In this document: piece after piece, positions 8,243 through 17,418 of the stretch
Layout: the number at the start of each line of letters is the position of its first letter
Position numbering within the stretch: the stretch's first letter is position 1
NCBI RefSeq assembly: GCF_001261735.1
Contig: NZ_CVRP01000019.1
Coordinates: 141,423 to 205,422, forward strand
Direction of reading: 5' to 3'
DNA: 64,000 nt
Source: Dysgonomonas sp. BGC7
GTDB taxonomy: Bacteria; Bacteroidota; Bacteroidia; Bacteroidales; Dysgonomonadaceae
Notes under the pieces: generated by a model
Told to the model about the DNA's origin: nothing
Database searches by the model: none
Seen by the model: only the letters and a program-made list of their open reading frames with translations
Translations under genes and position numbers: made by a program

Positions 8243-9589
8243 TCATTTGGGAATGATGTATTTTGTCGGGTTGACAGGATTATTCTCTCTCTTTTTCTGA
8301 GGTAGCATACCTTTTTGTTTCTTGGTGACTCGCTTGATATTTCTGAAATCGGATTGAGGACGATCTGTCTCAAGTTTATACTTATCTCCGATTTTATCTG
8401 TCAATGCCGCCATATCTTTACTTATCTTGTCATTCGTGATTTTAGCATAAATTTGAGTCGTAGTAATGCAGCTGTGTCCGAGCATCTGAGAGACCGTTTC
8501 AATGGGTACACCTTGTGAGAGGCACACTGTCGTTGCCATCGTATGGCGCCCCATGTGCGACGAGATCCACTTCGTAATGCCACATTGTTTAGCGATTCGC
8601 CTTAAAGATCGGTTCATATTTTCGACATTGCTTGGAACTGGAAAAATGAATTGACTTTTTGCGACTAAACGATATTGCTCAATTAGTTGCTTCGCCACAG
8701 GCAATAATTTTACATAAAATGTAGCATTGGTTTTCTTACGCTTGGCTATCAGCCACAATTCTCCATCGAAAGAGGTTTGTATATCATCGAAAGTGAGCTT
8801 TCGGACATCGGCAAATGCCAAACCCGTGAAAGACTGAAAAACGAATATATCCCGAATCTGACGTTGCTTGTATCTTCTGAGTTCCACTGTCATAAATCTT
8901 CGAAGTTCGTCTTCAGTTAGATAGCCTCTATCTCGGGTCTGTGCTTTGAAACGGAAAGCAGCAAAAGGATTAATGTGTATATATCCTTTACGTTGGGCAA
9001 TAAGCATGATTTGCTTAAGTTTGGTGATTGCGATAAGTAAAGTACTACCTGCCAGCTTTCGGACTTCGAGTAAATAGGTATAATAGTCCTCAATAAATTG
9101 AGGCTCTATTTCTTTAATTGGGATATCGGATAGGTTGTATCTGTCCCGAAGGAACATTTCAACTCTCCTGCGATTGATGATTAGTTGCTCGTATGAACCT
9201 TCGGTACGGTCTTTACCCACACGTTTGGCATAACTCCCATAAAATTCATCAGCAATGGAAAAGAAAGTTCGGAACTCATCTCCAAAACCCAGATAAGCGT
9301 TTTTAACTTTTTCAGCAGAAACAAAGTTATCCTTGTCACAGATACTTTGGTATTGCTTGCCGATTTGAGTTTTGATGTTGTCTAACTTCTGATTGATCTT
9401 TTGTGCTTCTACTCCTTTGCCTTTAGCCCGATTACCCTTGGTATCCCAAAGCTCAGGCTTGATGTTTAGCTTACAGCTAAACTGTGCGATGGTGCTGTTG
9501 ACTGTAATTCTTCCCATCACTGGGGCTTTACCTTCTTTCAGATTGTTCTTTTTGAGGTAGAACAGAACCTTAAATGTACTTCTTGCCAT
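8243..9589 (-). CDS. Tyrosine recombinase (Bacteroides ICE-type integrase), intact
   Basis: Site-specific integrase of 448 residues. An N-terminal arm-binding region (MARSTFKVLFYLKKNNLKEG, MGRITV) and SAM-like core-binding domain (about 105-200) precede a catalytic domain with H345-x-x-R348 (SSHMGRHT), LGH with H372, and nucleophile Y381 (TQIYAK). The box I position usually held by Arg is Ala (FTGLAFADVRKL, A258), a substitution comparable to the Ser reported in IntDOT. A basic extension of about 45 residues follows the catalytic domain. A TAACTTTG promoter core lies upstream. Its HTH partners are broken, so this integration module is probably an element remnant although the integrase itself looks complete. 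Confidence 0.9.
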   Translation of the reverse strand: MARSTFKVLFYLKKNNLKEGKAPVMGRITVNSTIAQFSCKLNIKPELWDTKGNRAKGKGVEAQKINQKLDNIKTQIGKQYQSICDKDNFVSAEKVKNAYLGFGDEFRTFFSIADEFYGSYAKRVGKDRTEGSYEQLIINRRRVEMFLRDRYNLSDIPIKEIEPQFIEDYYTYLLEVRKLAGSTLLIAITKLKQIMLIAQRKGYIHINPFAAFRFKAQTRDRGYLTEDELRRFMTVELRRYKQRQIRDIFVFQSFTGLAFADVRKLTFDDIQTSFDGELWLIAKRKKTNATFYVKLLPVAKQLIEQYRLVAKSQFIFPVPSNVENMNRSLRRIAKQCGITKWISSHMGRHTMATTVCLSQGVPIETVSQMLGHSCITTTQIYAKITNDKISKDMAALTDKIGDKYKLETDRPQSDFRNIKRVTKKQKGMLPQKKRENNPVNPTKYIIPK

Positions 9590-9690
9590 AACTCTAATTT
9601 TTTGTTACAAATTTAGTTTACTTAGAGTTATCCGGTGCTATGCAAAATTACGCAAACTATTGAATAAGTGACGAATAAACTCCAATTCGA

Positions 9691-9698
9691 CAAAGTTA
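9691..9698 (-). promoter_or_regulatory. Probable -7 box of the integrase promoter
   Basis: Read on the minus strand this is TAACTTTG, matching the Bacteroidetes TAnnTTTG -7 consensus about 100 bases before the integrase start. The same octamer precedes the integrase gene at 35211. Confidence 0.45.
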
Positions 9699-9831
9699 CT
9701 CAGGTAATGATTTGGTAACTGAACTCGTCGTCATCTTTGCTTTTTTGTGCATTTATTCTCTTTTGGTCAAAAGAACCGTTTTGCTTAATCCGTTGATTCA
9801 GTTACTGTTACCTTCGTTTGCTTTCCCTTTT

Positions 9832-10848
9832 CTAAATGGCTGCTGTTTCCTTCAAATAAGAGTTCATCTTCTGATTGCACATTGTCGGAAGAACTTTGTT
9901 GTTCTTTTGTTTCCCTCTATATTTCTCTATTATAGAAAGTGGTATATCCATTAAAGGAACAGTTATATCAGTATTTGTTTTAACACGCTTCTTCATAATC
10001 CATAAATTATCATCAAAATGAGACTTTATATCGTCATACGTTAATTCATATATATCTGCATATGAAAGTCCAGTGAAACAGGAAAATATAAATATATCCC
10101 TTACCTTTTCGATCCGACCAATAGAGAAGTCTTTCTCAATAATCGCTTTTATCTCTTCTTCGGTCAGATATCCTCTATCAACCTTCTCAAAATGTATTTT
10201 ATAATTCGCATAAGGGTCTGCTATGATCCAACCATTGTTTTTTGCAATATTGATAATCTTCTTCAGAAGCCTCATGTTGCGCCCGATTGTATTGGTCTGG
10301 CAATTCCCTTCAATTCTGAGATAAGTTTCAAAGTCCGTTAAGAAACTGTGTTTAATATCTTTCAGTTTAATATCAGACAGATTGTATTTGAATTTTAAGA
10401 ATGTCTGAATCTTTTTATAAACACATTTGTATTTTTGCAGGATAGCTGGAGAGAATTTTTTGCCGACCAGTTTTTCCATATCTTCATTATGCTGACGATA
10501 GACTTCCAAAAGATAGATTGGAATATCATTAGGAGAGGAGGAGATACCCAGAATGCTGTTTTTCAAGCCTTCTGCAGACACAATCCCGTCACGATCGAAT
10601 ATCTCGCTGTATTTTTCATTGATAAGGCTGGTATAAGAATCTATAATCTTATTGATACTTAAAGCTTCTCTGCTTTTACCGATTGCTCTGCCTGTACTTG
10701 ATTCCCATATACTTGTGTTTATTGCAGCTTTTATATTAAAACTGACTTTTTCCTGAGAGATGGTAATCCGGCAAAAGATAGGTGCTGTTCCGTCCTTTTT
10801 AAGTTTGTCTCGACGGATGTAATAAATGACATTGAATGTACTTTTCAT
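9832..10848 (-). pseudogene. Tyrosine recombinase truncated before its catalytic C-terminus
   Basis: The first about 333 residues are a normal Bacteroides-type integrase: MKSTFNVIYYIRRDKLKKDG, FCRITI, core-binding domain, and box I FSCFTGLSYADIYELTYDDI (Ser at the box I Arg position). The frame runs to NQKMNSYLKET and then ends at once in AAI-stop. Intact relatives continue for about 80 more residues with the HxxR, LGH and Tyr motifs, none of which is present, so strand exchange is impossible. Sequence to the left belongs to the leader of the next integrase, which marks a recombination junction near 9845. Confidence 0.75.
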
Positions 10849-10947
10849 AACGACTCATTTTAAATTACAAATAAAACATTATTGTTTTTCGAATGAGTAA
10901 ATCTTGCACTTCCAAAAAAGTCTGATACAGTGCCAATTATGGACAAT

Positions 10948-10985
10948 TTAGGGTGAACACTTTTTTCGGTTAGGGTGAACACTTT
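10948..10985 (+). repeat. 16-bp direct repeat pair
   Basis: TTAGGGTGAACACTTT occurs twice, starting at 10948 and 10970 (22-bp spacing). It resembles a protein-binding repeat at the end of an insertion sequence or an integrase arm site. No transposase is nearby, so its origin is undecided. Confidence 0.5.
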
Positions 10986-11050
10986 GGGGAACGAATTAAG
11001 GCGTTCGATGCCCGTTTTATGTCTTTTTCTGGCTATATGGACAAAAAGAA

Positions 11051-11082
11051 AAATCCTACAATATATTGATATTGTAGGATTT
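11051..11082. terminator. Hairpin terminator left of the mobilizable element
   Basis: A perfect 14-bp stem (AAATCCTACAATAT with ATATTGTAGGATTT) and a 4-base loop, flanked by A and T tracts. It sits 30 bases outside the left attachment repeat, as the hairpin at 25782-25817 sits inside the right one. Confidence 0.6.
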
Positions 11083-11112
11083 AACTAACTTCTTTCGCCT
11101 TCTGGCTTTAAC

Positions 11113-11131
11113 TTTGGCGGTATGGACGGGA
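11113..11131 (+). repeat. Left attachment repeat (attL core)
   Basis: TTTGGCGGTATGGACGGGA, identical to 25815-25833 in the same orientation; flanking bases differ on both sides (C...C here, T...T at the right copy). Read on the minus strand it resembles a tRNA 3' end (CCCGT, CCATACC, G, CCA), but no tRNA body adjoins either copy. Confidence 0.75.
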
Positions 11132-11241
11132 CTCTTATTTATTTATGATAGTTTTCTGTAATTTACAATAGTTGCTATATATCAATATTTTATCTTTTTA
11201 TAATTCCCTGTTTTGTTTGCATTATTCAATAGTTTTTGTAG

Positions 11242-11264
11242 ATTTGCACGACATATGCACGACA
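11242..11264 (+). repeat. Left integrase arm-type repeat pair
   Basis: Two TGCACGACA copies (11245-11253 and 11256-11264) in direct orientation, 111 bases inside the left att core and directly before the integrase start. The block matches the one at 25751-25773 at 22 of 23 positions. Confidence 0.65.
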
Positions 11265-11273
11265 CTTTTAAAT

Positions 11274-12539
11274 ATGAAAAGTATGGCAAATTATGTTCCT
11301 TATATACTAGCGAAACGTATTTCTCAAGATGGGACTACTCCTTTGTATGTATGCTATAACTATTCTCGTTCTCGAAGGACTCTTATCGCAACAGGTTACG
11401 ACATAAAGCCTGACCATTGGGACAATAAGAAAAAATGGATAAAGCGAGCTTGTCCACAATATGAAGAGATTGATCTTGTACTTACCAAAATAACATCCAA
11501 ACTTGGCGAAATACTGAGTTATGCAGTAGATAATGCAATTGACCCGACTGTGGATTATATTCTACTCGAATTGGAGAAGAATAGAGAGTATGAGCAACGT
11601 TCGAATAGAGTGGATATGTTCAAAACATTGGAACTGTATATTGAAGAGAAAGCTCCTCATGTATCTAAAGACCAAGTAAAAGACTATAAGACATTACGAA
11701 AGCACCTCACTAATTTCAAAGAATATTCTTCTCAGCCTGTTACGTTTAGAAATTTGAATCTAAAATTCTACAATGAATTTATGGATTATCTTTTCTACAA
11801 AGCCGTTAAGCCAGATGGGACAGTTGGTTTAGTTACCAACTCAGCCGGAAAAGTTATACGATTGCTAAAAGGATTTGTCAACTATCAAATCACAAAGGGA
11901 GTGATTCCCAATATTGACTTAAAATCATTCAAGGTTGTAGAAGAAGAAACTGATGCAATTTATCTCAACGAGAAAGAATTAGAGGCTATTTATAGGCTTG
12001 ATTTATCTGAGGATAAGGAGTTGGAAGAAATCAGAGATATTTTCATTGTGGGCTGTTATACAGGACTTCGTTACAGTGATTTATCTACTCTAAATTCGGA
12101 ACATATTGACCATATTAATGGAAATATCAACATAAAACAACGGAAAGTACACAAAGCAGTCGTTATCCCCATGATTGACTATGTACCTGATATTCTGAGA
12201 AAATATCATTATAATCTACCGAAAGTACATAGTTATAAGTTCAACGAACGAGTCAAAGAATTAGGACAGGAAATAAAGCTTACCCACAAAGTGGAAGTTG
12301 TGAGAAAAAAAGGGAACAATAGGATTGCAGAAGTAAATAAGAAATGGGAAATGATTTCGTCACATACCTGTAGACGCTCTTTTTGTACAAATATGTATCT
12401 ATCAGGGTTCCCTGCCGAGGAACTAATGAAGATATCTGGGCACAAAAGTCCTGCTGCATTTATGCGGTACATTAAAGTCGATAATTTTCAAGCTGCTGAT
12501 AGATTGAAAGCATTGAGAAATAACTTAAAAAAACGATAA
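11274..12539 (+). CDS. Tyrosine recombinase, integrase of the mobilizable element
   Basis: Start taken at MKSMANYVPYILAKRISQDG; the longer upstream frame would run through the arm-type repeats. About 421 residues. The catalytic set is complete and canonical: R266 (CYTGLRYSDL), H364-x-x-R367 (SSHTCRRSF), H390 (SGH) and Y399 (FMRYIKV). Unlike the other recombinases here it keeps the box I Arg. Its position beside the left att core fits an integrase that acts on the 19-bp repeats. The overlap of its promoter zone with the arm sites suggests autoregulation. Confidence 0.9.
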   Translation: MKSMANYVPYILAKRISQDGTTPLYVCYNYSRSRRTLIATGYDIKPDHWDNKKKWIKRACPQYEEIDLVLTKITSKLGEILSYAVDNAIDPTVDYILLELEKNREYEQRSNRVDMFKTLELYIEEKAPHVSKDQVKDYKTLRKHLTNFKEYSSQPVTFRNLNLKFYNEFMDYLFYKAVKPDGTVGLVTNSAGKVIRLLKGFVNYQITKGVIPNIDLKSFKVVEEETDAIYLNEKELEAIYRLDLSEDKELEEIRDIFIVGCYTGLRYSDLSTLNSEHIDHINGNINIKQRKVHKAVVIPMIDYVPDILRKYHYNLPKVHSYKFNERVKELGQEIKLTHKVEVVRKKGNNRIAEVNKKWEMISSHTCRRSFCTNMYLSGFPAEELMKISGHKSPAAFMRYIKVDNFQAADRLKALRNNLKKR

Positions 12540-12583
12540 GAAGGTGAATAGATTCACTATTTTTGCATAAATACATTTTCGTC

Positions 12584-13714
12584 ATGGCAATAGAACAACA
12601 GAACTTCAACCAACTAATTGATAATGTTTATCAAACCCATTGTCAACTCCAACTGAATGCAAAAAAAGTAGTAAATATCAATTTAACTATCCGAAATTGG
12701 CTCGTTGGTTGTTACATTGTTGAGTTTGAACAAAACGGAGAAGATCGGGCAAAGTATGGTACGAATTTGATTGGAGAACTGGCTTCAAAATTGAGAGCAA
12801 AAGGCTTGAAGGGTTTTTCTGTTAGCGCATTAAAGAATCATAGAACCTTCTATTTATTGTATCCTCAAATAGGCCAATCAGTGATTAGCTTTTTGAAAGA
12901 TGGGAAAAGCCAGTCAACGACTGGCGAATTACAAAAACGTTTACCTCTCTCAATTCGGAGGTCAGCAACCCCCGAATTGCAAGAAGAGTATCCTATTTTA
13001 TCTGAAACCCTTTTGTCTCAATTAAGTTTCACCCATTTTATAGAATTGATAAAATTTGATGACCCACTCGAACGCCTATTCTACGAAGTAGAAACAATAA
13101 AGAATAACTGGAGTGTTCGAGAACTTGAACGTGCTATCAATACGGCTTTATATGTCCGAACTGGTTTGTCTAAGAATAAAGAAGCTATCATCAGAAAATT
13201 CAAGAATCAGAAACCAGCTCAAAGCATAGATGTTATCCGTGACCCTTACTTTTTGGAGTTTCTCGGGTTGGAAGAACGGTCAGAATATAGTGAATCGGAA
13301 TTAGAACAAGCTATTTTAGATCATTTGCAGAAATTTTTGATAGAACTTGGCACTGGCTTTTGCTTTGAAGCTCGCCAAAAACGGATTACATTTGACAATA
13401 CACATTATCGCATTGACCTGGTTTTCTACCATCGTATTTTGAAGAGCCATATTCTGATTGATTTGAAAATCGGAAAATTCGATCATGCCGATGCTGGACA
13501 GATGAATGTCTATCTTAATTATTACAAAGACATTGAAATGTCGGATGGAGATAATCCGCCTATCGGAATTATTCTTTGTGGCAGCAAAGGTGAAGCTTTG
13601 GCAAAATATGCTACGTCTGGCATAGATAACCAACTATTTGTTTCTAAATATTTAGTTCAGTTACCAGACAAGAAAGTCTTGGAAAATTTTATCAAAGAAG
13701 AGTTGAATAAATAA
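12584..13714 (+). CDS. DUF1016/YhcG-type PD-(D/E)XK nuclease family protein
   Basis: Start at MAIEQQNFNQLIDNVYQTHC, seven codons inside an alternative TTG start. The N-terminal half (about 1-140) has the DUF1016 winged-helix pattern, including LTIRNWLVGCYIVEFEQNG and FSVSALKNHRTFY. The C-terminal half (about 225-370) has the nuclease-like core: FCFEARQKRITFDNTHYRID, then ILIDLKIGKF (D...D-x-K) and GQMNVYLNYYK. Family members are found with restriction systems and mobile elements. It starts 44 bases after the integrase gene on the same strand, so it may share its transcription. Confidence 0.85.
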   Translation: MAIEQQNFNQLIDNVYQTHCQLQLNAKKVVNINLTIRNWLVGCYIVEFEQNGEDRAKYGTNLIGELASKLRAKGLKGFSVSALKNHRTFYLLYPQIGQSVISFLKDGKSQSTTGELQKRLPLSIRRSATPELQEEYPILSETLLSQLSFTHFIELIKFDDPLERLFYEVETIKNNWSVRELERAINTALYVRTGLSKNKEAIIRKFKNQKPAQSIDVIRDPYFLEFLGLEERSEYSESELEQAILDHLQKFLIELGTGFCFEARQKRITFDNTHYRIDLVFYHRILKSHILIDLKIGKFDHADAGQMNVYLNYYKDIEMSDGDNPPIGIILCGSKGEALAKYATSGIDNQLFVSKYLVQLPDKKVLENFIKEELNK

Positions 13715-13783
13715 GTTGGTATTCCATGTCCCCAATAATTACGTTAGGAAGAAAATACAGAAGAAATAATATAAACCGTTAAT

Positions 13784-14548
13784 ATGGAGAAGACATATCC
13801 AGTTTTGTATAAATACCTTGATGTAAATGGAGCAAAAGCAATGTTGTATAACAGCAATATTCAATTCACCAATGCGACAAAACTCAATGACCCTTTCGAT
13901 TGCCATCCGGGGTTGATAGATTTTTCCCAAATAACACCTCACCAGTGCAAGGGATGGCCTAAAGATATTGCGATTGATTTGGAATCCCATCGTTTTGAAC
14001 GAGACAGAGACAGAGCGTGGTTATGTTGTCTCTCAAAAAATTTCCAGTCAATTCTGATGTGGAGCTACTATAACAATCACAGGGGCGTTTGCATTGGATT
14101 GGACATAGAAAAAGTAAAAAAGGATATCCACTATATGCTCGGGGCATCGGTCGACAACAATTGCCATGAAGTAGTATATCGAGACATTATAGAAAAACCC
14201 AATTACTTTGCCGATAAGGAGAATTTTTTCTACTATCAAATGTTAACTAAAGCAAAGGAATGGGCACACGAAGAAGAGGCTCGAATGCTTATTTTTGAGC
14301 CAGTGCCTTGGATTATGGCTTTGACTCGTAACCCGAAAAAAGATGAGATAACAGACTGGAAAGAAGTTCGTGCATATCCTCAAATCGATGGAGAATGTTT
14401 TTCTGCAATTTATTTGGGAGTGAATATCAGCAAAGAAGATGAAAAGGAAATTATAAAAATGAGTAGGAAATTGAATCCCAATATCCATATTTATCAGATG
14501 AAAGTCAATCCTGGCGCTTTCAAATTAGATTTTAGTGAAGTGGTTTAG
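13784..14548 (+). CDS. DUF2971 domain protein
   Basis: A protein of 254 residues with the landmarks of DUF2971: LYKYLDVNGAKAMLYNSNIQ with FTNATKLNDPFDCHPG near the N-terminus, ILMWSYYNNHRGVCIGLDI in the middle, and KAKEWAHEEEARML later. DUF2971 proteins are common in defence islands and mobile elements, but their activity is not established. It lies 69 bases after the DUF1016 gene on the same strand, so the two may form one cargo unit. Confidence 0.8.
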   Translation: MEKTYPVLYKYLDVNGAKAMLYNSNIQFTNATKLNDPFDCHPGLIDFSQITPHQCKGWPKDIAIDLESHRFERDRDRAWLCCLSKNFQSILMWSYYNNHRGVCIGLDIEKVKKDIHYMLGASVDNNCHEVVYRDIIEKPNYFADKENFFYYQMLTKAKEWAHEEEARMLIFEPVPWIMALTRNPKKDEITDWKEVRAYPQIDGECFSAIYLGVNISKEDEKEIIKMSRKLNPNIHIYQMKVNPGAFKLDFSEVV

Positions 14549-14607
14549 ATAACCAACTCTTTTCTAAGATGATTCTCTTCCATTATAGTATCAATACGAC
14601 CCATTGT

Positions 14608-15369
14608 TTAGTTCTTTAATGAATATTTATTTATTATAATACTGTATTTGTTAGAAATGGAAAACGGATTAGTATTCTTTTCTGAATCGAATTTTTGGAT
14701 TAAATTCTTCACAGACAAACCATCTATATTAACTAATTCTTCAACCAATAGGCATTCTCTTATGAAATCACGAATTAAATTATAATTATATCTTAACTCA
14801 TATACATCATAAAAACTTGAATCATCCTTTTTATACAATATGAATTGTTTATAAATAATTGCCCCGCTTGTAGTTCTAAATCCACAAGAATGGAAAATTC
14901 GAAACCCATGAAAATCTGACTCTCTGATTCTTTTTAACAATTCTTGTACTTTTGGCACAAAATCTTCATAAAAGACATAATCACACACATCTTGTTCATC
15001 TTTAGACATATATGAATTAACTACATTTAAGCTAACATTCCGCTTGGCCGTCTCTACATTTGGAAAAAAAGACGAACTCCCATATAAAGAATTGCTTATA
15101 GATGGTAATTGCCATAACATTCGATTTGCCTTTGCTGTTCTTCTTTGGTCAGCCATTCTATATAATTGCTCTTGTTCTCTATATATGTCAGCTAGCCAAT
15201 ATAAACTGTCTACATGTTCTATAATTGTTGAGCATTCAAAATAATCATAACAATCATATTGAGTCAAGACATAGTGCTCCATATATTGTTTAACTTTTTC
15301 TTCTTCTGTTTGGTTCTCATCACAAGACAGAAGAAAAAAAGAAATAAAAATAATATTTATATATTTCAT
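14608..15369 (-). CDS. Lipoprotein of unknown function
   Basis: Start at MKYINIIFISFFLLSC, giving a lipobox and a 253-residue lipoprotein; an upstream ATG lies inside the preceding gene. The mature part is rich in Cys, Tyr and acidic residues (QYDCYDYFECSTIIEHVDSL; IFHSCGFRTTSGAIIYKQFI). No family recognised. It is the last gene of a four-gene minus-strand set, starting 1 base after the stop of the membrane protein gene. The paired cysteines may form disulfides outside the cytoplasm. Confidence 0.65.
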   Translation of the reverse strand: MKYINIIFISFFLLSCDENQTEEEKVKQYMEHYVLTQYDCYDYFECSTIIEHVDSLYWLADIYREQEQLYRMADQRRTAKANRMLWQLPSISNSLYGSSSFFPNVETAKRNVSLNVVNSYMSKDEQDVCDYVFYEDFVPKVQELLKRIRESDFHGFRIFHSCGFRTTSGAIIYKQFILYKKDDSSFYDVYELRYNYNLIRDFIRECLLVEELVNIDGLSVKNLIQKFDSEKNTNPFSISNKYSIIINKYSLKN

Positions 15370-15370
15370 A

Positions 15371-16714
15371 CTATAATTCTCGTTTAATGCGTTCAACTAA
15401 GCCTTCAAGTAAATCAACATTATCTTTGTTTTCTATTGCAGCAGAATATATTTCATTTGCTATTGAAAGTTTATCTGGGTTATAGGGATTTATGTATTGT
15501 TTTGGATTTGCTTTTTCAAGAATGAAGGTGTATAATTTATTTGTATCAAACATAATATTCAATTTTGTATGCGCTTCGTTCCGAATAGATAATAATAGGT
15601 TGTTATCATCAGGATGACTTGTTAATATTCTTTGATACAATATGTTTGATTTCTGCACCATGTCTTGATTGTAAGGGTTCATAAAATTTTCAGGATTGCA
15701 TTTTTCAAGTAACTCCTCATATAATGAAGAATAAGATTTTATTTGTAGAAGAGTTTTTATTTTACTTTTCTTTTTTATTAAATATGCAAGCCAAAAGAAT
15801 AGAGGGAGTAAAAGAAGAACATATATAATTGAAGAAATCGTTATCCACTTATTGTAGATCGCATTTTTATCTATATCATAATTATATTTATTAAAACCTA
15901 CGGCAAAAGTAGCTAATGGATAAACGTCATAATACAATCGATAATAATTATTATAAATCCAACTTATTCGGTGTCCATAAACATTCTGTTCTGAACTGTC
16001 TTCTGCTTGAAAAGATTCAAAATTGAACGATGTTCCAGTATATTTATCATCTGATTGCTGATTTTGTAGATAATAATATCTATTGCATAATGATAATACA
16101 TCTTTAATAATAGGGCCACAGTTTGGGTCAAAGCATGACTTAAAATCTTTGTCTTCTTTTGTTATATATTCTAAAGCACTTTCTGAACATTCATCCAAAG
16201 AAGGTCTAAACTCTCGCAAATAGAAATCGCCTTTTAAATAAGCTATTGCAACAGGTTTAAATACGACATAATAGATTTTATCTTTTTCGGTTCTATTAAC
16301 CATTACTATTTGCCACGGTTGTTTATTGATAGCATATATTTCATCAATACCTTTAAAATTTCCGGGTTTCAAACATTTAAACATCGTAGATACCAGATGT
16401 TGGTATCTTCCATAAGGAAAGCATTCTTCAACTGTACTCCAATAATAAAGATTATCGGAATCCCTCTTGTCAATTAGATTTACAGCATCAATATCCATAG
16501 GAGTATAAGATGCATTTCCATATTCTTCAGCTATCATAAGACGATTATTCTTTTTAAAAGAATTGTCTAATTTTTCATAAAAATCAGCCTCTAACATGGT
16601 ACTTTTTTCTCGAACTGTTTCTATTGAATAGTTTTCTATATAAGAAAAACCATATAAGAATAAACCTGTAAGGACTATTACGAGGAATACTATTATTATG
16701 ATTAAATTTTTCAT
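15371..16714 (-). CDS. Two-pass membrane protein with C-terminal tandem repeats
   Basis: A transmembrane helix at residues 4-24 (LIIIIVFLVIVLTGLFLYGF) is followed by an extracytoplasmic domain (about 30-285), a second helix (about 291-312, WITISSIIYVLLLLPLFFWL) and a cytoplasmic tail. The tail holds two similar units of about 50 residues: LLEKCNPENFMNPYNQDMVQ ... NILYQRILTSHPDDNN and ILEKANPKQYINPYNPDKLS ... NEIYSAAIENKDNVD. The shared core is EKxNPxxxxNPYNxD, then N-x-x-Y, helical and TPR-like. Family unknown. The layout suggests an envelope sensor or scaffold. Confidence 0.65.
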   Translation of the reverse strand: MKNLIIIIVFLVIVLTGLFLYGFSYIENYSIETVREKSTMLEADFYEKLDNSFKKNNRLMIAEEYGNASYTPMDIDAVNLIDKRDSDNLYYWSTVEECFPYGRYQHLVSTMFKCLKPGNFKGIDEIYAINKQPWQIVMVNRTEKDKIYYVVFKPVAIAYLKGDFYLREFRPSLDECSESALEYITKEDKDFKSCFDPNCGPIIKDVLSLCNRYYYLQNQQSDDKYTGTSFNFESFQAEDSSEQNVYGHRISWIYNNYYRLYYDVYPLATFAVGFNKYNYDIDKNAIYNKWITISSIIYVLLLLPLFFWLAYLIKKKSKIKTLLQIKSYSSLYEELLEKCNPENFMNPYNQDMVQKSNILYQRILTSHPDDNNLLLSIRNEAHTKLNIMFDTNKLYTFILEKANPKQYINPYNPDKLSIANEIYSAAIENKDNVDLLEGLVERIKREL

Positions 16715-16737
16715 TTGCTATATTTCATTAATTTAGA

Positions 16738-17403
16738 CTATCGTATATTGCTAATCCTGAAACTATTTAAAATAGTAGCAAAATCACTCTTCCAAACATT
16801 GGCTTCTGATAAACGGTAGGAAAGAGTAAATGTGTGCATTCTATCATTATTATGGAAAATATACATATTTACTAATACAAAAGGGTTATCATTCAGTTGC
16901 CGTTTATAACTAATACGAATACATGACATACCGTTTACCTTCTCTATTTTTATGGGATACCATTCTGTAAGTCTCAAACCAGTACCTGAAAAACCTTGTC
17001 GTATTTGTTGTTTGAACATATTATTCATTTCCAAAATGTCAGCCTTTGTAAATTTGCAAATATTAAAACTCAATTTTTCATAATCTCCTACTGCTCCAAT
17101 ATCTGTTTTAATCATTACACGAGCATATTTTTCAAAGCCTTTTTCCTCCAGTTCATTTAATCCTTTCTGCTGTGCAGTTATTTGAGTAGCATCAAATCCG
17201 TATATTTTTTTAGCATTATCGTTAAATTCTTTATACTTGCCTTTTTGAACTTCCATCGTTGGTGGTAAGTCATAACTACCCACATCTTTAATGTAAATTC
17301 TACTCCATCCTGTTTTTAATAGAGGCAAAGATTTGGATAATGTTTGTGAATAACTCCCTAAAATAAGCAAAAGAGAAGACAATAATAAAAGCGCTTTTTT
17401 CAT
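16738..17403 (-). CDS. Exported protein, unknown function
   Basis: An N-terminal signal peptide (MKKALLLLSSLLLILGSYSQ) without a lipobox suggests a periplasmic product. The mature part of about 200 residues alternates strands and helices: GWSRIYIKDVGSYDLPPTME near the N-terminus, and the C-terminal piece YIFHNNDRMHTFTLSYRLSE, resembling the fold pattern of PsbP/LpqN-like small exported proteins, though I cannot confirm this. Second gene of the four-gene exported set; gaps to its neighbours are 15 and 23 bases. Confidence 0.6.
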   Translation of the reverse strand: MKKALLLLSSLLLILGSYSQTLSKSLPLLKTGWSRIYIKDVGSYDLPPTMEVQKGKYKEFNDNAKKIYGFDATQITAQQKGLNELEEKGFEKYARVMIKTDIGAVGDYEKLSFNICKFTKADILEMNNMFKQQIRQGFSGTGLRLTEWYPIKIEKVNGMSCIRISYKRQLNDNPFVLVNMYIFHNNDRMHTFTLSYRLSEANVWKSDFATILNSFRISNIR

Positions 17404-17418
17404 GACTATATTTTAAAA

